DNA of 64,000 nt from Antedon mediterranea (Eukaryota; Echinodermata; Crinoidea; Comatulida; Antedonidae), in NCBI RefSeq assembly GCF_964355755.1, contig NC_092670.1:21885201-21949200 (forward strand). The letters run 5' to 3'. A program made the position numbers and the translations under genes. The notes below the pieces were generated by a model, which was not told where the DNA came from, searched no databases, and was given only the letters and a program-made list of their open reading frames with translations. This document shows, in pieces, positions 37,371 to 50,100 of the stretch (positions within the stretch are counted from its first letter, which is position 1; every line of letters starts with the position of its first letter).

Positions 37371-37515
37371 TGTACGGTGAGTTACGGTGAGTGAGTTACA
37401 TCCATGATCCACCCAGCAGCCCATCCCAAACTCTTTTATTATCCGGAATTAATAATACTACTACTAGAAGCCTTGGCCTAATGACTGTATTCACTTTTTT
37501 TCTTTCAGATTAATA

Positions 37516-40500
37516 ATGGAGTCTGAATATGGTAAGTGGGTTCAATGTCTCCACCTACTAGTAGAGCGAGGCTACTAACCTAACTAGACTACGCCTAGGC
37601 TAGTCTAGATTATATTTAAATAATGACATATACTAGCGTAACTAGCGCCTACAGTATGCCAAGGGCAGGAGGTCTGCATGGCATATTTAAACAAAAATAT
37701 GAAAATGATTTAAAATCTTTTTGTAGGTTTTGTTGCGATGACCAATGAATTATTGCAGAGGTTTCAACTGCCAGTTATCACAGATCTTGGTGAATGTACA
37801 TCGCAAATGTTTGTCACCCTCTATGAGGGTATTCTTGGCGAAAAACATCCACGTAAGTTTTAATAGTGAAAATAACAATACAGTCTGAGTAGGTGTAAGT
37901 CTGTATAGTATTCACTCGCAAAACAACTTGCGGTAATTCAGCAAACAGTGAAAACTTTGATGAAAAAATCTGCTGATTACTTTTAAGAAAAGATAAAATT
38001 AGATTTATAAAAAAAAATATTCATTTTTTATAAGACTCACTGTAAAATAAATATACTAAAAATAAAATGTTTACCTTCTAGATATTGTCTCTGTAAGAAA
38101 CAAACAGGATGAACTTACCAATATACAGATAACAATAGACACTCTGGCCCGAGATGTTCTCCACGCTGACCTTTCACATATCTCAGGTGAAGCAATCATT
38201 GACAGAGATCATGTCACCATTCGGTACTTGCTTGAGATATTTATTGGATTGATGGAGTATGTTATGGAACAGATAACAAGTGGTGAATCTACTGAGGTCG
38301 AAGGTCTGAACATCTATTTTGTCTTTTTAAGCTTTGTTTACACTATCAAACTTTATGTGATGCCCATATATGGACATCACACTTTTTTTTGTCAAACTAG
38401 TTTGATAGTGTAGACAGAGCTTTAGTTATCTGATTATATTTGTTTAGCACAAGGTTGTGTCCCGACGAAAATCCAAAACTATGAGTAAATTGGGAAACTT
38501 TAACTCTGGTCTTCTCCTATATCTATATAGGCCTAGAAATATACAAAAAACTTTAATGAATGGAAAATTACAAAAAACAACTAAAACGGCACTCTGAGAC
38601 TGAGAGAGACCTTCTACTGTAATATTCTCCTACATAAGATTTCACCGAAAAATTTATTTTTTATTTTTTGTGTCTTAATGATGTGTGTGATTAGGCTAAT
38701 TTCACTACAACCATGTGTATGCGAATGTCGTGTAATGGTTATGTAACAAGCCTTTCAACTAACAATAGTTTAACTTGACTAACAATAGAACAGCACTGCC
38801 AAAAACAACAGGGGCGAATTTGAAAAGAAATAGGTTTTTTTAAACTACTCGTATCAATAAACCTGTACATTAAATCAAATTATGTTTTGACATTACAAAT
38901 CACAAATTATAACTCTTGTACAAAATTGAATTTTTGGACAAGTATTGTTCGAGAAAATGCAATTTCTGTTTACTTGTTACTTTAATACTGCTCGCCAGCT
39001 TTTAAAAATTAACACTTAATGGTTTGAAAATAATACTAAAAAGTGTTCCAGAATTGAGACCTTGGTCCGGATTGGAGTGGTCTGTGACCACATATTTATC
39101 TGTATTTTCATTTTGGTAAAGATCTTGCAATAACTTTTTGATTAATCCTACTAACAGACAGACACACGCCATTGACTACATACATACCTTGGCGGAGGTA
39201 AACAAAAATGTACTTTTATGTATTAAATTACAAAACATGACATCATCAGTCATTTTATGCGTACATAAAATCCAGGGAATGTAAAATGTAGGTTTCACTG
39301 TAATTGATAATTAAATTACATTCATGCACATTTAGATGAGCAAAGTGCAATTGACCCAGATGTTTTGACACAAGGGACGATCTCAACAATCTCAGATATC
39401 CTTCAAGAGGAACTTGGAACAAGGGATCACAGTTATGGAACCAGATCAAGAAATAAGACTCGTTCAGTTCAAAAGTAAGCGTCTGCCTTGTTCAAATGCA
39501 TACATTATTCATCATATGCATATTATTTGGGCGGTAGTTGTGCTTGTGTAGATAGTGTATATAATTATGTGTATACAGCTTTCTACTCAACTAGATTTGT
39601 TACCCACTAAGCATCCACTACAAGAATCCTCTTCTAGTAACACCCTTTATGTATTGACACCCACTGGAATCAGTTTCTATAATTCTTAAGCTCTCTCTAC
39701 ACTATCAAAAATATATGCCCATATATGGATATGATGTCATCACTACCATATTTAGGTATATCACTACCATATTTGGGCATATCACACTTTTTTTGTCAAA
39801 CTAGTTTGTTGTGTAGAGAGAGCTTTAGATGATGTACATCTTGATCTCTAAAATAGAATTGCATGCTCTTACGTTGAAAGAAGAACTGTATTGATACCAT
39901 TGTGTTCATTAATACATTTATTAATGCTTTTGTATATGTTAAGGGTGAAGCAGAATGATGTTAGTTTACCAAGTACAATCTCCAACGTTGAAAGTCTGTA
40001 TGATAGCGAGTACAGCAGCGACTCCACCATCGAGCTTCCTCACCATGCCCTTGCGCGTAACACAGTCGCCATTCTACCTCAAGATGCGTTGACCATTTCT
40101 GGTAGTCAGTTGCCTTCTAGAAATGTGGGCGAGTTGATGAGAGCTGCAGAAGAATCCTCCACTGGTCAAAAAACTGGCCTACCATCAAGATCTACTGGAA
40201 AACTATCAAGAACCACTGGCCAGCCATCAAGCACAACTAAACCAGCACCAAGAACCACATGGTCACCATCAAAGACAGGACCACCTTCCACGGCAGGATT
40301 AAGAAGCACAGAGTCACAATCAAGGTTATTAAAAGCACATGAAATGCCATTTGGTGCTTATTCAAAAGCTCCAGAGTCAGATGTGCCTTCAAGAGACATT
40401 GAGTCACCATCACGGTCTTTAGAATCGGAAGAAAGTCAAGGAGAGAAGATAAAGCAAAGAGTTTTAGAAAATGAATCAATTGAAAAGCTTCGAGTGATAG

Positions 40501-43500
40501 AAACACTTAGAAGCACTGGCACAGGTAATGTCCTCATTTTCTTATATAATATATATATATAAGTATTTATCTGGCATCTATTTCATTTATTTTATTTATT
40601 TCTACTTATTTTCAATAATGTATTCTTCATATTGCAGATATCAGCTCTACCAAAGACCTTTTCAAAAGAAGTTCTGACCATGGTAATTTGCAAGTTGAGG
40701 TTAGAAATAGATTTATGGTTTATTATTCAGTTTAGTACTAATCATCGAGAACGGTGTATACCTGTACTCCCTTAAGCTCTGTATAAAATAAATGTGTGAT
40801 GTGCCCAAATATGGTAGTGATATGATGTACTGTATGGGCACATCACATTTTTTTTTCACATCAAGTTTGATAGTGATGGACAGATCTTTACACCTATAGA
40901 CATTTACAATACTTGATTTGGTCTTTTTTTAGGAAGTATCCAGTTCTCTGTCATCACCACCATCAGCCACCAAGCACCGTCCTAAACCATCAGGAATGAG
41001 GTCAGAAGAGAATGCTTTTGCAAGCCTAGGTGTCCGACCAAAACCTGCTTCCCATCCACACTTTCGAAGAGAGCATCAAGATGGGAGATTAAGAAAGACT
41101 GAAGGAGACACTACAGTTAGGCATCATCTACATACTCACCATCATTACCATGTGTCAGATGGTATGAATATTGTTCTTTAATTTGCCATAGCTTGGAATT
41201 GGAATTTCCTATCGTCATGGGCAACTGTGCATCTAATGCCAAGTTATCTATGGGCAAGTTCGACCATGTTCCTTCATTCTGTTATATCAGCACATGGAAC
41301 TAGCTGCATAGTAGACTGTGCCAATAGAAAATAATAAAATTACATACCCAGTTAACTGTACTAATAGTCACTTCCTGAGAAAACAGTAGGTAAAAACATA
41401 TAATAATCATTGAATAGAAGTAACAATTATTTTATTCTATTTGTACAGACCATCAGCCTACTGAAAAGCAAACAAACGCTGGTGGAAGAAATCAAAAGAT
41501 TGCGCATACCTTATCACATCCACCATCTGATGATGATGATGAGGAAGATCAACTTGCTGCCTCTAGGGTTGGCAAGCTTAGAGAAACAAGGAGAGACAGG
41601 CCTACCCCTGGACATAATAGGCTTAGCAATATTCATAGCTCTTCGGACGTATACTCTGACATAGAAAGGCCTGGAACCAGTGAAGCAGCATCATCCACAT
41701 TACATAGACACAGAGATGTAGGCTTGGACAAGCATAGACATTCCCGATACATAGCCCATGAGGATGTCAGCTCCAGCCTAGGTCAGTCAATGCCATTACC
41801 ACACAACACTATAGATGGCATGTACAATTTAAGAAGTCGTCAGAAGGTTAGTAAACAATTATTTCAATGTTCTTTTTACGAACAGCTTCTTTGTAACTAA
41901 ATAGGCTGACCTCTAGAGGGCTAATTCTCCTTAATTAGAGGACCATATGTAACTTAGTTGGTGGTTTGTACTCTCTATCCTTTTCTTGTCTCCAAGATCC
42001 AATTTGTTTTGTTTTATATTTGTGTTGTCTTGTTACCAGGGAGTTCCTTCAGCTAAAAGAACGACAACCACCTCTTCACCAAGAAAAGTTGCATTTGATG
42101 GACATGATGAGTTTGATGATGAAAATGAACTAATAGACAATGAGGAATTTGAAAGTGATAAAAATTATATATTGAACCAGTTGAAGAAAAGGCTTGTAGA
42201 CAAAAAAGCTGTAAAAAGGTACAGTAGTAATAATTAATAAATTACACTTTTAAACGTCTAATACAAGTCTCCCTCTAAAGTCCTCTCTCTAGGTTTTCCA
42301 GTAGACGAAATTATTTGCGCGAATTGAAAGTGTCAGCTTATAAGCATGCGTAGAGAGGGATTTGGAAGATGGAAACATGAATATGCATGCGTATAAGCTC
42401 GTGCTATTTTTTTTCGTGAACACAGTTGCCTAGTGGAAAATAGGCTTAATGAATAACTTTTTGCCACAGGGATCTCTTCTGTGGTTTCGTTTTTAGATAA
42501 AGAGTAACTGACCAGGGAGTTGTAAACACAACTCTCTGAACTGACTATTGATATTGATTTCAGGATTGCTGGCGATTTGTCTGAAGATTCAGACTCTGAC
42601 ATATCATTACATAGCGACAGCATCGTTGACTACGATCCCACACCACGTGTTAAGCGACACCGGGTGTACTCACCCAAGCGTGAAAACAAACCAAAGAGCT
42701 CGGTTGTTAAACCTGTGCTCAAGAAAAATCATGTGCACTTTGACGATGCCTTGGACATAGAGGCTAAAGGTCAATTCAGTAAGATTCGACGAAGCATCAG
42801 AGAAGAAGGGTCAGGTCATGAACGAAAGACTAAGGTGAGGAATTTCAAATAGTTAAAATATATAACATTACAGTACTCTATCTAGAAAGACTTGTTTTGA
42901 GTTCTCAACATGCATTTTATAAATTTAGAATATTTAGAACCTAGACAAATACTCTTGTTCTTGCATTTCTTTAAGGCAATGAAAGATGTCTATGCTAAAC
43001 ACCTAGACCAGTTGCAGTCAGGACAGAAAGAACTTATAGATAAGAAGAAGAAAGCGTCTGAGTTACTGGTAAGGAAAGACCAGGCCTAGTGTCCATTTCA
43101 ATATTCAAATCATATTATTTGATAGTACTACTTTTTTACCATTTTTTTGTGTTGATATAATAATTGAATGAGCACCTTGATTGAATTTTACTTTGTTTTG
43201 TTTAATTTCAGGATAAAAAATACAGGAAAATACATCAAATTCCAAAAATGAAAAGATACACTGCTGCCAACAAATATACAAGTAAGATTATTCAAGTATC
43301 ATTGTTGTAAAATGATATAATGAATATAGTGAATAGTTTTAAGTGTACTAATGGAATGGAGCTAATAAATGTTTGTTTTATATGCCAGCTTCATCTGTGG
43401 TTACTAACCGTGAACGAAGCAAGGTCAAAGGTCCTGTTGGAAAGCGTAAACGTAGTGCATCCTCAAGCCCGGTTCTGGTTAGAAACAGACGACCACGTAA

Positions 43501-45124
43501 GTTACCATAATTTGTTTTCAACCAAAATTCTAGTTCGAGAGCAGATCTTATTGTAATTCAACGCCATTATGTTTTTGCTCTAGTTGTGATCGAAGACGAT
43601 GAAATGTTACCTACCGTGATGTCAGAGTTTCCCATGTTACATGTATCACCGCACACTGCACACAACATGTGGTCCAGGCAGATGCGGCAACTTGAACAAC
43701 TTACAAAATCTGGCTTTAACCAATCGAGGAAAACCAAAACCCAGAGGAAGGTATGTCAATGTTAGCTTTTATTTTGCAGGGCCCTAGAAGTCAACAGTAT
43801 CGTAACAAACTACAGTAAAACAGAGTGGAAGCATGCAATTCATATGGACACATGAGCTGTATATCAACAAGAAAGTATTTATGCTTTTATTATTTTATTA
43901 GATGGAAGAAGCAGAGAAACGTCAAGAATTACTGTTGAGCATCATGCGGAAAGAGCTAGCACACAACAGACGTATGGTAAGTAGATAATTAATAAATATT
44001 GTGCTATTTGAAATATTGAGAATGTTTAGTAAGGCAACTAGAAGGTTTCATAAAATATATTTGTAACCATTGTCTCAAGACTCAAAGTATTGGATTATTT
44101 GCAGAAAGATATTAAAGAGAAGAGGGAGCATGAAAAAGCAATGAAAGCCAAGATTCAAGAACAGCGGCAGACAACAGCCAGGGCCCGTCGCTACTATGAC
44201 CAGTTCAAGGGTCGTTCAAGTGCCAGGATGTTGAAAAGGAAAAACAGAGAGGAACAGGTAATTTAATTGATTCAACACTATTACATCATTGCCTTCTAGT
44301 TATTAGGTTTTTTATGATTTTCATTGGCAGCTCTGTTATATCTCAAATATTCTTGGTTTATTAAAAATATTGAGAACAAATTCATTTTATAAACAATTTT
44401 TTTAATAGATTTTTAAGAAATTGTTTGAAGACGGTTTACAGATTCAGAAGAACAGAATAAGAGAACTTCGCAAATATGCAAAAGAAAAGCGAGAAGAAAT
44501 GGCAGAACAGCAGCAAAATGAAATAGAATCACTTGAGAACTAGTATCCTTTGACTTTCAGTATTAAAACAGAGAAGAGACATTCGGACAAATGACTTCTC
44601 TATCTGTTGTGAAAGGTGTTCCCGAGCTGTGTAGTACATAATTTAAAGCTCTGTCTACACTATCAAACTAGTTCTGTGATGTGCCTAAATATGGTAGTGA
44701 CATCATTATGTCCATATATGGACATAATGTTTGATAGTTAGAGGATTACTTAATATTGTACACAAGTTCCTTAACATGTTTCTTTCAGCTATAGCAACCA
44801 GTTTGCAATGCTGGCAGAAGCGATTGGTCAAGAGAGGCATGACTTAGTAGTACGGGACAATGCCCAGGCAAAGGTAAAATTGACTACATTGCTTGTTACT
44901 TTCAATTTTAAAAGTAAACAACATCATATCAATCGTTAAATAACTTTCTTATCTTGAAGGTCATGGCAAAAATGAAACGTGAACTTCGTCGAAAGATGGA
45001 AACTGAAATTAAGGAATTTCAAGAAAATTTGTACAATGATGAAGATAGAGAATACTTCCGGCAGGTGGAAGCTGATAGAATGAAGAGAGAGTTGCAATTG
45101 GCAGCTTATAAAACAACACTGTGA
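37516..45124 (+). CDS. CEP95: Centrosomal protein of 95 kDa, 19 coding exons
   Basis: Predicted 1,090 residues (human about 820). Exons: 37516-37531, 37727-37852, 38082-38303, 39336-39474, 39944-40524, 40638-40699, 40933-41161, 41449-41846, 42040-42218, 42564-42834, 42976-43068, 43212-43281, 43389-43496, 43584-43750, 43902-43976, 44105-44257, 44409-44542, 44789-44873, 44960-45124. The N terminus ([36 protein letters not shown]) and the C terminus ([58 protein letters not shown]) resemble human CEP95 from memory. Between lie about 550 residues of Ser/Thr/Arg-rich, probably disordered sequence; the last ~350 residues are charged coiled coil. CEP95 localises to centrosomes and spindle poles. The exon-3 donor (GAAG|GTCTGA) is weak, and a MITE starts 27 bp after it. 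Confidence 0.93.
38330..38421. mobile_element. MITE, AGCTCTGTCTACAC family, copy 4
   Basis: Short 92-bp copy, ends AGCTTTGTTTACACTATC and complement, TTA on both sides (38,327-38,329 and 38,422-38,424). In a CEP95 intron, 27 bp from the exon ending at 38,303. Confidence 0.85.
39689..39824. mobile_element. MITE, AGCTCTGTCTACAC family, copy 5
   Basis: 136 bp, ends AGCTCTCTCTACACTATC and complement, TTA on both sides (39,686-39,688 and 39,825-39,827). In a CEP95 intron. Confidence 0.88.
40775..40887. mobile_element. MITE, AGCTCTGTCTACAC family, copy 6
   Basis: 113 bp; left end AGCTCTGTATAA is diverged, right end GATGGACAGATCT. TTA on both sides (40,772-40,774 and 40,888-40,890). In a CEP95 intron. 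Confidence 0.8.
42294..42443. mobile_element. Possible foldback element in a CEP95 intron
   Basis: Ends pair imperfectly: GGTTTTCCAGTAGACG at the left and the complement of TTTTCCACTAGGCAAC at the right, with a second inner pair of CG-containing blocks. No clear target duplication. Confidence 0.4.
44647..44745. mobile_element. MITE, AGCTCTGTCTACAC family, copy 7 (right end decayed)
   Basis: Left end AGCTCTGTCTACACTATC is perfect. The right part is reduced to 'gtttgatagttagagga', with the terminal bases lost. In the CEP95 intron before the exon at 44,789. Confidence 0.7.
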
Positions 45125-45800
45125 AATTTAAATAAAGCGAGATGGTGAAAGATGAAAGAAAATAGTGTTGCAATTGGCAGCTTATAAAACAACACTGTGA
45201 AATTTAAATAAAGCGAGATGAGAAAGAAAATAGTGTTGCAATTGGCAGTTTATAAAACACTGTGAAATTTGAATAAATCAAGTTGCAAACTATTGTATTT
45301 AAAGCGGTATGGTGAAACCTGAAGAAAAATGGAAGCTGATCGAATGAAGAGAGAGTTGTAATTGACAGCTTATAAAACACTGTGAAATTTGAATAAATCA
45401 AGTTGCAAACTATTGTATTTAAAGCGGTATGGTGAAACCTGAAGAAAAATGGAAGCTGATCGAATGAAGAGAGAGTAGTAATTGACAGCTTATAAAACAC
45501 TGAGTTGCAAACTATTGCATATAAAGCAGTGGTGAAACATTAAGACAAGTAGAGTTGCAATTGGCAGCTTTTAAAACAACACTGTGAAATTTAAATAAAG
45601 CGAGATGGTGAAAGATGAAAGAAAATAGTGTTGCAATTGGCAGCTTATAAAACAACACTGTGAAATTTAAATAAAGCAAGCTTCAAACTATTGCGTCTAT
45701 TATGTATGGTGGAACTTGTTGGAAAGTTTAGTTGTGCATGACAGCTTATAAAAAAAACATTGTGAAATTTGAATAAAATAAAACAGGTTGCAAACTATTG
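45090..45800 (+). repeat. Tandem copies of the CEP95 terminal exon end with seven poly(A) signals
   Basis: The end of the CEP95 last exon ('caattggcagcttataaaac', the stop codon and an AATAAA 7 nt after it) recurs seven more times downstream, at about 45,177, 45,245, 45,367, 45,487, 45,567, 45,643 and 45,748. Two units also carry the preceding codons (GGAAGCTGATCGAATGAAG), in which the Gln codon has become TAA or the frame is otherwise broken. Units vary from about 75 to 120 bp. AATAAA occurs at 45,131, 45,207, 45,272, 45,392, 45,594, 45,670 and 45,772. Confidence 0.9.
45131..45136 (+). terminator. First CEP95 poly(A) signal
   Basis: AATAAA starts only 7 nt after the TGA stop (45,122-45,124), implying a 3' UTR of a few tens of nucleotides if used. 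Six further copies follow in the downstream array. Confidence 0.6.
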
Positions 45801-46320
45801 CATATAAAGTGGTATTATGGTGAAACATGGAACTCTTTCAACAATTTAGTAGATTGACATTCATTTGGTTAAATTTGTATTTATTTTAATTTACAATATG
45901 CCTCATAATTTATACTTACATGTGACAGGATCTTCTTAAAATGTATTACTATATAGTATACTGCTGTTTTGCCTAATAATAATAAGTGAAAACTAGACAT
46001 GACATTTGTCCCTGTCAATAGTATACACAGACCCATTACAGTATACAGTACCGTACTTCGTTTAAAAAACTAATGAATAATTTTATAGTCGTCAATGTAT
46101 TTATTTTGTATACAATAATTCTGTTTGGTATGTTAGAATAACATGTTAATGATTATATACTACTGTATTTTGTTTTTGCTTTTAACTTTCATTTTCAGCT
46201 GCTGTTTTTGAAATGTTTCAAACTAGAGTATTTAGTTAGAATACTTGCACTCAAGTACCTCTGGAGATGGATTCATAACTTAAAATTATTAATATTTCTC
46301 AGATATATGCACAATTCAAG
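45801..46320. other. AT-rich spacer downstream of CEP95
   Basis: No coding or repeat structure recognised apart from AT-rich simple sequence. Confidence 0.5.
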
Positions 46321-46329
46321 TGCTTAAGG

Positions 46330-46713
46330 GGTTTGAAAAAGGCATGTGTACCAGTAATAATTCCAAATACCCTGAATGTGGGTTTTCCCAGATAGTTCTG
46401 ACATACTTCAGGAGTCTGTATAGGCTTTGGATCAACTGGTTTGTCTATCCCCGTGTCTGGGACCAGCTTCCCAGACCATTGACATATGCTGCAGTCCTAG
46501 AAAGCCCATCAGCCTTCATTAGAAAAGTTCATATTATTTGATTCGCTGTAACTGTATTTTGTCTTTACGTCTTTTATGTGTAAACTGACTTTGGGGTTGG
46601 GTCAACCGGCTCAGCTACAGTGATTAAGTTCACTTAGCTTGACCTTGGTCTCCCCAATTTCAGTTTTTTTTTGTTTTGTATATACTTAAATAGACCAAAT
46701 AAATAATGAAATG
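46330..46713 (+). mobile_element. Possible LINE 3' fragment
   Basis: A frame ending near 46,541 reads RVWDQLPRPLTYAAVLESPS followed by AFIRKVHII, resembling the WxxLP..sl..FK end of LINE ORF2. It is followed by a noncoding segment closing with 'aaataaataatgaaatg', like a CR1/L2 3' tail. One diverged copy of the neighbouring 108-bp repeat overlaps its 5' part. Confidence 0.4.
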
Positions 46714-47085
46714 TGTACCAGTAACAACTCCAAAATACCCTGATTGTGGGTTTTCCCAGATAGTTCTGACATACTTCAGGAGTCTGCATAGGCTTTTGAT
46801 CAACTGGTTTGTCTATCCATGTGTACCAGTAACAACTCCAAAATACCCTGAATGTGGGTTTTCCCAGATAGTTACCACATACTTCAGGAGTCTGCATAGG
46901 CTTTGGATCAACTGGTTTATCTATCCATGTGTATCAGTAACAACTCCAAAATACCCTGAATGTGGGTTTTCCCAGATAGTTATGACATACTTCAGGAGTC
47001 TGTATAGGCTTTGGATCAACTGGTTTGTCTATCCATGTGTACCAGTAACAACTCCAAAATACCCTGATTGTGGGTTTCGCAGATC
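46713..47085. repeat. 108-bp tandem repeat array
   Basis: Units begin GTGTACCAGTAACAACTCC at 46,713, 46,821, 46,929 and 47,037 (last unit partial); exact 108-bp period, over 90% identity by eye. Because 108 is a multiple of three, one frame stays open through the array (36-residue repeat, CGFSQIVLTYFRSL core), but nothing suggests it is a gene. A more diverged unit occurs at 46,345-46,450. The array fills the gap between the convergent CEP95 and POLR3E genes. Confidence 0.92.
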
Positions 47086-47175
47086 TACTCATGATTAGTT
47101 GTTATGGGTTTCCCGAGGTGCTTTTGAAGTGCTATCTGTTAAATTCCAGCCTCTCGTTTGCTCATCAAGCCTTCA

Positions 47176-50100
47176 TCAACTTGGAACAGTTCCTTTCAAA
47201 TACCAGAATTGACCTCTGTGTACACACAATGACTACAAATAAATTAAATAAAACTTTCTTAAAAATAAAAAAAAAACAATGTACTTTATGTATGTGACAT
47301 TGATTGATGTTTGTACTCTACACATTTTAATTAATTATGTACCTTCACAACCTTGTCCAGCTCAGCCTTGGTGGATGGTTCTTCACCTAAAATTTCTTTG
47401 AACTTTTCTGCAATACTGTTTTTACGATATTTGAATTGTACTGCAAACATATCTATCAATACTTCTCTGAACTACAAGGAAATATTTGTTATTTAATTTA
47501 ATTCATAATTGATTTCATTATATTTTAATAATTTGTTACAACCGTACCAAAATTTAATTCTTTTTGTAATTATGATTTACACTGTACTATTTCAGTAAAA
47601 TCGGTAGAGCCTGACTGCATGGCAACTTTGGAAGTAGCACAATACAGATTTTTTTTTTTGTTAGATATAATGTTGAAAAGAACTTTCATACTTACTATAT
47701 CAAGGTCATTTCCTATAGATCTTATTGTAAATAACTTGCAATTTCCTTTTGAATTTGGTGGCCACTGGAAAATAAATATAATCCGCATTTATATATTATG
47801 GAATTTTGTATTTTACCAACACTATATACTATTTATAAAATCTATATGATAAAAGTGATTTTATTTTCACGCCATTCAGGATGGAAAAAACTTTGAGAGG
47901 ATTTGAACAAACTACACTGGGATTGGTAATTTTATTTTATTCCTTTCAGTAAAGACAATACAAACATAACATAAAACGTAAAAGTGGAGCACTGAGGAGA
48001 GACAGAAGCTGTCAAAGACTATCGCCAAAGGGCGTGCCTCTCCAACTCCAACATTCATACAGCATGAATAAATCAAAATCAAGCATTAATAAATCAAAAT
48101 CCAACTTACTGCAACTTTCATCTGTATAGCGCCCCCTTGAATTGCACACTGCTCTACCTGATAATCTGACAAACTTGAGGTCATTTCTCCGGGTGAGCAC
48201 TCTGCGACTTTTAGCTGCGCCATTTTCTTTAAATCGTTCAACGACAAAACAGAATTTACAAGAAGCTTCTTTCGTATAAAGTTTTGAAGCTTGATTTGCT
48301 GTGCCTCAGCATCAGTTGCTGTGCTCTCTGTTGAATTGTTCTCTGTTGCTGTGCTCTCTGCTGCTGTGTTCTCTGCTGCTGTGTTCTTTTCTGTTGTGTT
48401 CTCTACTGCTGTGTTCTTTTCTGCTGTGTTCACTGTTGATGTGTTGGCAATATCAGTTTTCTCTTGTGACTCTGTTTTAATTTTGGTTGTCTTTTGTGTG
48501 TTGACTCGACTGCTGACCTCCATTGGTTCTGATTTTGATTGTGACTTTGTTCGTGAACGGGAGCGATTTCCTGTAATTCAGTAGATGATAAATAAACTTT
48601 TAATAATCTATATATAATAAAAACTTTGATTTTGATTATGTTTATAGTTACAAAATGTCCGCTGTAAGGTCTCAAATTATGTCATGCATTGTTCTTGCTT
48701 TCTGCCTTAACATGATGTGAAAAAATGTAGCCCATTGAGCAATTTTATTCCCTAGTTTGATTAAAATATACAAAGTTTATAATAAAATACCTTGGGATTC
48801 TTTAGACTTTTTCTTGTCGGCATCTTTTGAGAACTTCAAAACTTTTTGAAGTCTGTGATAGCAAAATAACAATAAAAATCACATTATGAATGATATAACA
48901 AGCAATGTTCTGTACAACCTCAATTCTTTTCTTTTTTATTTGTACAATAAATGATTTCTTAGATTAAGCTTCTTTTTTGCTATGGATTTATTATGTCATC
49001 ATGGTATTCCTAAATAAATGATGAATGAATGAATGTTTAAAAAGGTTTTGTAGTGATTTATGGGTTTTGGCCAGCATGAAGAAATTAACATTTTATTATC
49101 CCATCCCGTTTTGGGAAAAGTTTATTTTGCACTGTGCATTATACTATCACACATACTGTTGAAGTTTGGCATCCCAAAGCATTCGTTGCCTCTGTACAAC
49201 ATCAGGGTTCGAATTGATAAAGTGCTCGTCCTTTATGTACGCAAACTCCCAGCCGAGGCGGGTTACAGGTTTTGAGACTTGAGATAAGATCTCTTTAACA
49301 TCGTCATCAGGAAGCTATAAATGGACAAATATAAAAAACAAACATTTTGCTATAAAAAGTTATGGAGTCTATCATGCGGCAACTATTAAGAACAATATGG
49401 AAACATGATGGTAGGCTTGGCGGTTATAATGCTTTGTTATTAACTTATGGGTTCTGGGTACGAATCTTGTCTAGTGCTAGAATTTGGCTGTAGAAACTTA
49501 AGAACAGTATGGGAAAATGATGGTAGGCTTGGCGGTTATAATGCTTTGTTATTAACTTATGGGTTCTGGGTACGAATCTTGTCTAGTGCTAGAATTTGGC
49601 TGTAGAAACTTAAGAACAGTATGGGAAAATTATGGTAGGCTTGACGGTTATAATGCTTTGTTATTAACTTATGGGTTCTGGGTACGAATCTTGTCTAGTG
49701 CTAGAATTTGGCTTTAGAAACATACGAAACAGCAATTTATAGCGAAGTATTTGAGTGAGTATTTGCTTGATATTGCTAGCATGCCTGGGTGTTAGGTGAC
49801 AAGACTTGGAAAAAATCTATATTATAACTAGAATTTAATTCGTCACTTTGACGAATTATAGGTGATCATTTTTATCCTTTTAATGAAATTAACACTTTTT
49901 AAACATGCACGTACGTTAACATACGATCGTTAAAAGTTGATGTACGCCATCCTATGACATGATGCATACACTTATAGTGCTGAGTTGTGCCTATTATATG
50001 CCATATGTACAGTATTATACTGTATATCTATATACAGTGTAGCATAGGTGAAATTACGGAACACACATCATGTTCTAATTTGTTGGTATGATGGAATTAT

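Noticed and set aside
45204-45500. 98-codon minus-strand repetitive ORF
   Set aside because: Antisense of the CEP95 terminal-exon array; created by the 120-bp period.
46706-47098. 130-codon repetitive protein
   Set aside because: Open only because the 108-bp tandem repeat is a multiple of three; no start context, no homology.
48291-48584. 97-codon plus-strand Val/Phe-rich ORF
   Set aside because: Antisense of the POLR3E exon with the ENTA-type coding repeat.
49411-49700. tRNA genes
   Set aside because: B-box-like sequence is present but no cloverleaf with paired acceptor and anticodon arms can be drawn; better explained as SINE-derived.
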